Made by a program: the position numbers and the translations under genes. A stretch of DNA of 37,603 nt from an uncultured Mycoplasmatota bacterium (GTDB lineage: Bacteria; Bacillota_I; Bacilli_A; RF39; UBA660): positions 1 to 37,603 of the forward strand of contig USFF01000010.1 in NCBI GenBank assembly GCA_900553835.1. Direction: 5' to 3'. Within the stretch, counting starts at the first letter, position 1. Every line of letters starts with the position of its first letter. Below are positions 31,307 through 37,603 of the stretch, piece after piece. Below the pieces are notes generated by a model that made no database searches, had not been told where the DNA came from, and saw only the letters and a program-made list of their open reading frames with translations.

Positions 31307-33498
31307 AAAAACAAAAGAAATTAAGTAAAAGTGTAGTAGTTCTTTTACTTACATTAATACTTGGAATACTACTAATTTTTACATTCATTAGAAAAATAAA
31401 TTTTGGATTAGATTTAAAAGGTGGCTTTGAAGTTTTATACTTAGTAGAAGGTCTTCAAGGAGAAAAATTAACTGATGAAGATATAAAAGGTGCATATAAA
31501 TCTATTAGAAATAGAATAGATACTCTTGGAGTAAGTGAACCTGAAATAATAATTGAAGGTGAAAAAATAAGAGTAAAACTTCCAGGAGTACAAGATGAAA
31601 ATGAAGCAAGAGAAAGACTAACAACTCCTGCAGTTTTAACTTTCAGAAACACTAGTGATGAAGAAGTTATGAATGCAAGTGTATTATCTAGTCCAGGAGC
31701 AAGTTTGGATTATGATAGACAAACAGGTAAACCGGTGGTAGCATTAAAGATAAAAGATAACGATACATTTTATAGAGTTACTAAAGCAATTAGTGAATCA
31801 AGTGATCAATTAATAACAATCTGGCTTGATTATGAAGAAGGGGACTCATATAAAACAGCAAACTGTGGAGAAACTAGTACTAAATGTATTAGTTCAGCAA
31901 CTGTTAAAGAAGGCTTTTCTGGTAATGTTGTAATACAAGGGAACTTTTCAGAAGAAGATGCCGAAGAATTAGTAGACTTAATTAACTCAGGTAGTTTAAG
32001 AGTTAAACTAACAGAAATAAGTACTAAAACAGTTGATGCTTCATATGGAAGCAATACTTTAAAATTAATTGCAGTAGCGGGACTTATAACACTTCTAATA
32101 ATTTCGATTATAATGGTATTTTTCTACAATTTAAGTGGATTTATAAGTGTAGTAAGTTTAATCTTATATATTGGTCTAGTATTTATGTTTTACTCTTTAA
32201 TAGATGGAGTACTCACATTAACAGGAATTGCAGCATTAATACTAGGAATAGGGATGGCTGTTGATGGAGCGATAATTACGCTTGAAAAAATAAAGGAAGA
32301 AATTGCAAGTGGTAAAAGTCTTAAAAATGCATATGTCGATGGTAACAAGAGGAGTTTAATATCTTTAGTAGATGCAAACTTAACAACTTTTATTGCAGCA
32401 ATAGTATTATTTATATTTGGTGAATCCAGTGTAAAAGGATTTGCTACTATGTTAATGCTAACTATTATAGTTACTGGAATAAGTATGGTATTAGTAAATA
32501 GATATTTACTTTCAAGTTTTATTTATACAAATATATTTGATGAGAAAGAGAAAATATTACTTGGAAAAATAAAGAAAAGTAAAGTAAGAAATAACTTAAA
32601 AATGTCTAAATATAATATTATTTTAGTAGTGTTAATTATTATAACAGGTATAATAATGTTGTTTACTAAAGGAATTAATCTTGGTGTAGATTTTAAAGGT
32701 GGAAGTGCAATTACATTAAAAAGTGAAGAAAAAATAAATGTAAACAATGTAAAAGAATTACTTAATAAATATACTATAAATGAAGAAACTAAGATAAATG
32801 ATAAAGAATACTATCTAAAAATAAGTGAAACTTTAAGTAGTGATGAAATAAAAGATGTTAAATCTTCATTAGAAAAACTTAATCTTGATGCAGATATATC
32901 CTCAATAAGTAATTTAGTTAAAAAGGATTTAACTGTAAATGCAATAAAATCACTTTTAATTGCAGGAATAGCTATACTAATATATATTGCATTTAGATTT
33001 GCAAGCACTTACGCATTAAGTAGTATAATAGGTGTATTAAGTGATGTAATTGTAACAGTTTCATTGTTTATCATATTAAAAATAGAAATAAACTTTATAT
33101 TTATTGCAGGCATACTTACTATAATAGGATACTCAGTTAACAATACAATAGTAGTATTTGATATGATAAGAGATAAAATGAAGAGTGTTAAAAATATAAC
33201 AGAAGAAAAAATAAAAGAGGTAGTAAATTTAAGTACAAGTATAACTTTAAGAAGAAACTTACTTGCTAGTATAACTACTTTAACGGCAGTAATTGTTCTT
33301 TTACTTATGAATACAAAGGGTGTAAAAGAATTTAATTTAACAATCTTATTTGGATTAACTTTTGGAACATTTAGTAGTTTGTTTATTGCACCTTACATAT
33401 GGCAAAAATTAGAAATACATAAATTAAAACATCCTAAAAAAGAAAAGAAAGAGGATAATGGACCAGAAGAAAAACTAATAAAAGGAATAAATGCGTAA
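31303..33498 (+). CDS. secDF: Fused preprotein translocase subunit SecDF
   Basis: 731 residues, a natural SecD-SecF fusion as in Bacillus. SecD half: first membrane helix (SKSVVVLLLTLILGILLIF), FGLDLKGGFEVLYLVEG, periplasmic P1 domain (IRNRIDTLGVSEPEI; KLPGVQDENEARE), then membrane helices with GIAALILGIGMAVDGAIIT. SecF half from about 440: GVDFKGGSAITL and IGYSVNNTIVVFDMIRD. It uses the proton gradient to complete protein export. Its stop overlaps the start of rel (TAATG). Confidence 0.96.
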   Translation: MKKQKKLSKSVVVLLLTLILGILLIFTFIRKINFGLDLKGGFEVLYLVEGLQGEKLTDEDIKGAYKSIRNRIDTLGVSEPEIIIEGEKIRVKLPGVQDENEARERLTTPAVLTFRNTSDEEVMNASVLSSPGASLDYDRQTGKPVVALKIKDNDTFYRVTKAISESSDQLITIWLDYEEGDSYKTANCGETSTKCISSATVKEGFSGNVVIQGNFSEEDAEELVDLINSGSLRVKLTEISTKTVDASYGSNTLKLIAVAGLITLLIISIIMVFFYNLSGFISVVSLILYIGLVFMFYSLIDGVLTLTGIAALILGIGMAVDGAIITLEKIKEEIASGKSLKNAYVDGNKRSLISLVDANLTTFIAAIVLFIFGESSVKGFATMLMLTIIVTGISMVLVNRYLLSSFIYTNIFDEKEKILLGKIKKSKVRNNLKMSKYNIILVVLIIITGIIMLFTKGINLGVDFKGGSAITLKSEEKINVNNVKELLNKYTINEETKINDKEYYLKISETLSSDEIKDVKSSLEKLNLDADISSISNLVKKDLTVNAIKSLLIAGIAILIYIAFRFASTYALSSIIGVLSDVIVTVSLFIILKIEINFIFIAGILTIIGYSVNNTIVVFDMIRDKMKSVKNITEEKIKEVVNLSTSITLRRNLLASITTLTAVIVLLLMNTKGVKEFNLTILFGLTFGTFSSLFIAPYIWQKLEIHKLKHPKKEKKEDNGPEEKLIKGINA

Positions 33499-35636
33499 TG
33501 GAAACTAAAGAAAAAGATTATCAAAAATTAAAAGAAATTCTAAGTACTTATATGAATGAAGAACAGCTAAAAACTATAGATAGATACTATGAATATGCAG
33601 TAAAAATATATGATGGTATGAATAGATTAAGCGGGGAAGAATATGTTTGTCATTCAGTTAGAGTTGCCACAATATTAGCAGAGCTTAAAATGGATACTCT
33701 TACTATAGGAAGTGCTTTAGTACATGAAGCAGTTACTTTAGAAAAAGTAACACCTGAAGAAATATGCGAAGAATTTTCCGAGGATGTAAGTAACATATTA
33801 GTATCTGTATCTAAAATAAGCCATTTAAAAAGGACATTTAAAAATGATGATCCAGATAAATATAGAAGAATTGTTGTGGGACTATCAGAAAATCCAATAA
33901 CATTATTTATTAAACTTGCAGATAGACTTGATAACCTAAGAACAATAGATCCTTTTGATAAAGAACATATTAATGAAGTAGTAGATGAAACAGAAAAAAT
34001 TTTTATTCCAATCGCACATAGACTTGGAATAAAAACTATGAAAAGTGAACTTGAAGATTTATGTTTAAGATGGTCTGATCCAAAAGGATATCAAGATGTT
34101 CTTGATAAAATAAATGCTAGTAAAGAAGAGTTAGAAGCATCTTTATTTAAAATGAGAGATGAACTAATAGAACTTCTAAATGAGCATAATATAAAATATG
34201 AACTTACTTATAGAGTTAAATCAGTAAGAGGTATTTATAATAAATTAAAAAAAGGAAGAAAATGGAACCAAATATATGACTTACTAGGACTTAGAATACT
34301 ACTTGAAAAAACAGAAGAATGCTATCTAGTAGTAGGTTTAATACATTCAAAATTTAGACCTATTCCTAAAAGATTTAAAGACTTTATAGCAAACCCTAAA
34401 AACAATATGTATCAAAGTTTACATACAACAGTATTTGGAGTAGATGGGAAAGTTTATGAAGTACAGATAAGAACTTATGAAATGAATGAAATAGCAGAAC
34501 ATGGTGTTGCCTCTCACTGGTCATATAAAGAACATACAGATGGTTCTAAAAAAAGTGAACTAGAGGAAAAACTAGCACAGTTTAGAACTTTAATAGAATT
34601 AAATGATATGGAAAACAATAGTGAATTCTTTAAGAATTTACAAAATAATATGACTAAAGAATTTATATACATTTTTACTCCTAAAGGAGATATAATTGAA
34701 CTTCCATTTGACTCAACACCAGTAGACTTTGCATACAAAATACACTCAGAAGTAGGAAACACTACAGTAGGTGCTTTAGTAAATGGAAAACAAGTAAGTT
34801 TAGACTATTTACTTCAAGATGGAGATATTGTAGAATTAAGAACACAAGCTGGTAAAAGTCCTTCTAAAGGATGGCTTAAATTTGTAAAAACAGAAAGTGC
34901 TAAATCAAGAATAAGAAGTTACTTCTATAAAAAAGAAAAAGATAAAAGTATAGAAGTAGGTAATGAATTAATAAAAGAAGAAATAAAGAAAAGAAAATAT
35001 AATATAAATGAACTTCTTACTAATGATAACATTAACTTACTTATAAAAGATTTAAAAAGCGAAGACTATAATGATGTGTGCTTAGGAGTGTCTTCTCTTA
35101 AGTACTCTCCAGCTTTAATAGTTAATAAATTAGTGGATATAGTATATCCAAAAAAAGATAATTCCATAGAAAAACTTCTTAATAATAAAGAAATTAAAAG
35201 TAATTCTGATGCTAAAGTATTAGTATCAGGCTATGCTGATATTTTAACTAATCTAGCATCTTGTTGCTCTCCTGTACCAGGAGATGAAATAATAGGTTAT
35301 ATCACTAAAGGTAATGGTGTAAGTGTACATAGAAAAGACTGCAAAATGGTAGATGAAAGTAATGAAAGAATAATAGATGTATCATGGAATACTAATCAAC
35401 TTGATAAATATACAACAAATATAAAAGTATATATAGACTCATCAAACGATCATTTAATAGATATAATTTCACTTGCTACTAAAAGTGATATAAATATAAC
35501 TTCAATTAATAATAAAGGACTTATAAAAAATGAAGAAGTATATGAATTATTGTTAAAAGTAAAAAATAAAGAAAATCTAGATAAATTTATGTTAGACTTA
35601 TCTAACTTAAATTTCATAAGTAAGGTGGAAAGATAA
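33498..35636 (+). CDS. rel: (p)ppGpp synthetase/hydrolase of the Rel (RelA/SpoT) family
   Basis: 712 residues, Rel domain order. HD domain (about 40-190): H in YVCHSVRVATI and the Asp in LADRLDNLRT are kept, but the usual HDxxED motif reads LVHEAVTLEK, so the HD Asp is Glu and the ED pair is gone. Synthetase (about 230-350): YRVKSVRGIYNKLK, IYDLLGLRIL, RFKDFIANPKNNMYQSLHTTV, EVQIRT, GVASHW. Then TGS (FIYIFTPKGDIIELP), a zinc-finger region (LASCCSPVPGDEIIGYITKGNGVSVHRKDC) and ACT. Synthesis looks intact; hydrolysis may be weak or lost. Coupled to secDF and dtd by TAATG overlaps. Confidence 0.94.
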   Translation: METKEKDYQKLKEILSTYMNEEQLKTIDRYYEYAVKIYDGMNRLSGEEYVCHSVRVATILAELKMDTLTIGSALVHEAVTLEKVTPEEICEEFSEDVSNILVSVSKISHLKRTFKNDDPDKYRRIVVGLSENPITLFIKLADRLDNLRTIDPFDKEHINEVVDETEKIFIPIAHRLGIKTMKSELEDLCLRWSDPKGYQDVLDKINASKEELEASLFKMRDELIELLNEHNIKYELTYRVKSVRGIYNKLKKGRKWNQIYDLLGLRILLEKTEECYLVVGLIHSKFRPIPKRFKDFIANPKNNMYQSLHTTVFGVDGKVYEVQIRTYEMNEIAEHGVASHWSYKEHTDGSKKSELEEKLAQFRTLIELNDMENNSEFFKNLQNNMTKEFIYIFTPKGDIIELPFDSTPVDFAYKIHSEVGNTTVGALVNGKQVSLDYLLQDGDIVELRTQAGKSPSKGWLKFVKTESAKSRIRSYFYKKEKDKSIEVGNELIKEEIKKRKYNINELLTNDNINLLIKDLKSEDYNDVCLGVSSLKYSPALIVNKLVDIVYPKKDNSIEKLLNNKEIKSNSDAKVLVSGYADILTNLASCCSPVPGDEIIGYITKGNGVSVHRKDCKMVDESNERIIDVSWNTNQLDKYTTNIKVYIDSSNDHLIDIISLATKSDINITSINNKGLIKNEEVYELLLKVKNKENLDKFMLDLSNLNFISKVER

Positions 35637-36085
35637 TGAAAGTAGTAGTGCAAAGAAGTAAATATAGTAAAGTTACTATAGATAATAAAATAAATGGTGA
35701 AATTAGTAAAGGTTATGTTTTACTAACTGGTTTTACCTTTGGAGATACAAAAGAAATAGTAGACAAAATGATAGATAAAATAATAAACTTAAGAATTTTT
35801 GAAGATGAAAACGAAAAAATGAATTTAAGTTTATTAGATATAAATGGTTCAATTCTAAATATAAGCCAGTTCACTTTATATGCTGATGCTAAAAAAGGAA
35901 GAAGGCCTTCATTTATAAATGCTTTAACTCCAAATGAAGCAAGTGATTTATATGATTATATGAATGATAAATTAAAAGAATTAAATATTCATACTGAAAC
36001 AGGTATATTTGGAGCAGATATGAAAGTAGAAATATATAATGATGGCCCAGTTACTATAGTATTAGATTCAAAAGAATTATTTTAA
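35636..36085 (+). CDS. dtd: D-aminoacyl-tRNA deacylase
   Basis: 149 residues, family length. MKVVVQRSKYSKVTID start, GYVLLTGFTFGDT, catalytic-loop SQFTLYADAKKGRRPSF and the NDGPVTI (Gly-cisPro region) motif are all present. It removes D-amino acids and mischarged Gly from tRNA. rel-dtd is the standard pairing in Bacilli. Its stop is followed by leader copy 2 after 4 bp. Confidence 0.96.
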   Translation: MKVVVQRSKYSKVTIDNKINGEISKGYVLLTGFTFGDTKEIVDKMIDKIINLRIFEDENEKMNLSLLDINGSILNISQFTLYADAKKGRRPSFINALTPNEASDLYDYMNDKLKELNIHTETGIFGADMKVEIYNDGPVTIVLDSKELF

Positions 36086-36089
36086 CAAG

Positions 36090-36142
36090 TACCACAAAAA
36101 GTACAGAAAATTAAACCTTGTAATACTATACTTTTTGTGGTA
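36090..36142 (+). promoter_or_regulatory. Inverted repeat around promoter, leader copy 2
   Basis: Same 14-bp arms as copy 1 (36090-36103, 36129-36142), with the same 39-bp register although the loop bases differ. Promoter TTGTAA (36118-36123), 17 bp, TATTAT (36141-36146). Confidence 0.6.
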
Positions 36143-36186
36143 TTATTTTATTGTAGGAAGCTACAAATAACAAAGGAGAGATAAAC

Positions 36187-36252
36187 ATGAAAAACAACAG
36201 CCTATTTGTACAAAATAAAGTACTAGGGGGGGGGGTTATTACTAACAACTAA
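36187..36252 (+). CDS. Leader ORF with G10 tract, copy 2 (21 residues as sequenced)
   Basis: Starts MKNNSLFVQNKVLGGG and with ten G stops at TAA 36250-36252. With nine G it continues 17 codons to end SSFSCALKR at TAG 36284-36286, inside the terminator's 5' arm. Both copies have the same short and long lengths (21 and 33 residues). Confidence 0.65.
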   Translation: MKNNSLFVQNKVLGGGVITNN

Positions 36253-36276
36253 TAACTCTAGTTTTTCATGTGCTTT

Positions 36277-36305
36277 AAAGAGATAGGATAATCCTATCTC
36301 TTTTT
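36277..36305 (+). terminator. Terminator-like hairpin in leader copy 2
   Basis: AAAGAGATAGGAT pairs with ATCCTATCTCTTT, followed by T. Same place as in copy 1 but different stem bases, each fully paired. Confidence 0.65.
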
Positions 36306-36332
36306 AGTGTTTAAAAAAGAAAAGAGGTTAGT

Positions 36333-37603
36333 ATGAAAAGGAAATTATTTATAATATTAAGTACTTTAGTTTTAATCATAACTTTATTATTATTATCTTT
36401 TGTGTTTAAAGATAATAAAGAAAATAATAAAGAAATATCTAAAGTAGAAAAATTGCTTTCTAAACCAGAAGGAATACAGGCTTATACATTAAATGGAAAA
36501 AAGACTGATATTTCTTATAATAATTTAATAGAAGGATATGAAATAGATAGTATTACTTGTAAGAATGGAACTATTGCTACTTATAATAAAGAAGATAATA
36601 GTGTAAGTTTATCAAACATACATATGCCTGATTATTGTACTATGGATTTTAAAAAAGGCATTTATACACTAACTTTCAATAGTGGTAATTTATTATATGA
36701 TTTAAAGGATGTATCAAATATTAACTCAGAGTATATAACTTATAGTGTTAAGGATGAAGTAGTTACTGTTACTGGAAAAAATGATGATGGATATGGTTTT
36801 ATTAATGCAAGAGTTTATTTAGAAGCTAATAACACTTATATCTTTAATTGTGATACTAATGGCGTATGGGGAACTAATTCAGGCACAAATACTGTAGAAG
36901 CCTTCTTAATGTTAAATGGAGAATATAATACCTTTTACCATTTATATAATAATAAAAAATTTGAATTTACTCCAAATGTAACAGGTGTATATTGGCTACG
37001 ATTAGATGTTAATGCTACTAACAAAACATATACTTTTTATAACATTAATATATCGAAGAATATTTCTTCTAAAAATATAGGATATAAAGATGTATATGGT
37101 GAATTCCCTACATATTCTAGAGATGGATATATGATGCTTGGATGGTATTTAGAAGATGGAACAAAGGTAGATAGTACATCTATTAATTATACAAAAAGAG
37201 ATCATAGTATAACAGCAAAATGGAGCCGTTATAACTATGAAGTTAAATTAAATGTTGTTAATGGATCTGGTTCTGCAACAAAAACAGTCGAACACGGAAG
37301 TAGTGTTTCATTTACTGGAATAAGTCCTAGTACTGGCTATTCGTCAAGTAATCCAACTATAAGTTGTACAGGTGGAAGTTTAAGTGGTTCAACAGTAACA
37401 GTAAGTAATGTAACAAGTTCGAGAACATGTACTGTTACATTTAAGAAAATAGCTGTACCTCTATATAATCAATTACTTGCTGATAATCCAACGATAAGTA
37501 CAAGAACAGACTTTAGTACAACGTTTACAAATACTAATACAGGAACTTTATATAAAGCAACAGAAAGTATAGCTGGGGGAACTGCTAAAGATGTATATTA
37601 CTT
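36333..37603 (+). CDS. Surface protein with InlB-type repeat and lectin-family module, 5' part (runs off window)
   Basis: At least 423 codons, open to the window end. It starts MKRKLFIILSTLVLIITLLL (membrane anchor or signal). The middle has a jelly-roll-like region (GYGFINARVYLEANNTYIFNCDTNG…GVYWLRLDVNATNKTYTF), then an InlB B-repeat-like segment (GEFPTYSRDGYMMLGWYLEDGT…ITAKW) and a second small repeat domain (YNYEVKLNVVNGSGSATKTV). From LLADNPTISTRTDF it enters the same module as residue ~180 of the 12350 protein, including the near-identical TESIAGGTAKDVYYF. A lectin-like C-terminus beyond the window is therefore expected. It is behind leader copy 2. Confidence 0.8.
   Translation, partial: MKRKLFIILSTLVLIITLLLLSFVFKDNKENNKEISKVEKLLSKPEGIQAYTLNGKKTDISYNNLIEGYEIDSITCKNGTIATYNKEDNSVSLSNIHMPDYCTMDFKKGIYTLTFNSGNLLYDLKDVSNINSEYITYSVKDEVVTVTGKNDDGYGFINARVYLEANNTYIFNCDTNGVWGTNSGTNTVEAFLMLNGEYNTFYHLYNNKKFEFTPNVTGVYWLRLDVNATNKTYTFYNINISKNISSKNIGYKDVYGEFPTYSRDGYMMLGWYLEDGTKVDSTSINYTKRDHSITAKWSRYNYEVKLNVVNGSGSATKTVEHGSSVSFTGISPSTGYSSSNPTISCTGGSLSGSTVTVSNVTSSRTCTVTFKKIAVPLYNQLLADNPTISTRTDFSTTFTNTNTGTLYKATESIAGGTAKDVYY

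Larger units (their letters stand above)
36152..36332 (+). promoter_or_regulatory. Poly-G leader / putative slippage-controlled attenuator, copy 2
   Basis: Mini-hairpin TGTAG-GAAG-CTACA (36152-36165), AAAGGAG, leader ORF start (36187), ten G (36226-36235), GTTTTTCATG (36261-36270) complementary to CATGAAAAAC (36186-36195), and a terminator hairpin (36277-36289 / 36291-36303, TTTTT) before the surface gene. Conserved with copy 1 over the whole length, except the region right after the G tract and the bases of the terminator stem. Confidence 0.7.

Overview
This window is an AT-rich chromosomal segment of a low-GC Bacillota (Bacilli-type) bacterium. The evidence is the Bacillus-like gene order ireB–ruvX–yrzB–mltG–trmR–trhP1–trhP2–greA, then comN–secDF–rel–dtd, ylbD–ylbE and comEA–comEC, with A/T-ending codons and AAGGAGG ribosome sites. 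TGA is a stop and Trp is TGG, so this is not Mycoplasma code 4. An uncultured gut Bacilli or RF39-like lineage would fit, but that is inference.

Layout. 2-541 is the 3' end of a C-type-lectin-like surface protein. 589-1173 is engB. 1343-5024 holds an InlB-repeat lipoprotein, a large secreted protein and a decayed fragment. 5080-5712 holds an HD hydrolase and tRNA-Lys(CTT). 5808-12093 is a housekeeping run (ireB to greA, tig). 12105-13843 is a second lectin-like surface gene behind an elaborate leader. 13885-15687 holds a divergent PilB-type ATPase and a pseudopilin. 15677-19769 is xerD, tdk, ppdK. 20003-21005 is a phage/toxin-like island with an orphan CdiA-type nuclease tip and tandem minus-strand hairpin RNA units. 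21024-28789 is radC, ylbD, ylbE, a prepilin, dnaE, comEA, comEC. 28803-30891 is another island with a MuF C-terminal-like gene, remnants and two more hairpin RNA units. 31016-36085 is comN–secDF–rel–dtd. 36090-37603 is a second copy of the same leader and the start of a third surface gene, which runs off the window.

Most notable: (1) Two near-identical ~245-bp leaders (12105-12349, 36090-36332) precede paralogous surface-protein genes. Each has a promoter inside an inverted repeat, a ribosome site, a short ORF with a 10-G tract, a segment complementary to the short ORF's start, and a terminator hairpin just before the surface gene. Removing one G in either copy opens a longer frame that ends in the same SSFSCAL(N/K)R peptide and stops inside the terminator's 5' arm. 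This suggests slippage-controlled attenuation, an ON/OFF switch not tied to a known family. (2) The lectin-like 3' regions contain ~140-bp GC-rich, coding-strand-A-poor patches, as expected if adenine-directed (diversity-generating-retroelement-type) mutagenesis acts there. No reverse transcriptase or template repeat is in the window. (3) Six units on the minus strand share one plan: sigma-A promoter with a 17-bp spacer, a ~45-55-nt hairpin and a T-run. Three of them overlap the 3' ends of orphan phage/toxin-like ORFs.

How the genes may work together: PilB ATPase, two prepilins, ComEA, ComEC and RadC outline a type IV pilus/DNA-uptake capability, though prepilin peptidase and platform protein are not here. 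The surface genes look like a variable, switchable adhesin family inserted after housekeeping genes (tig, dtd).
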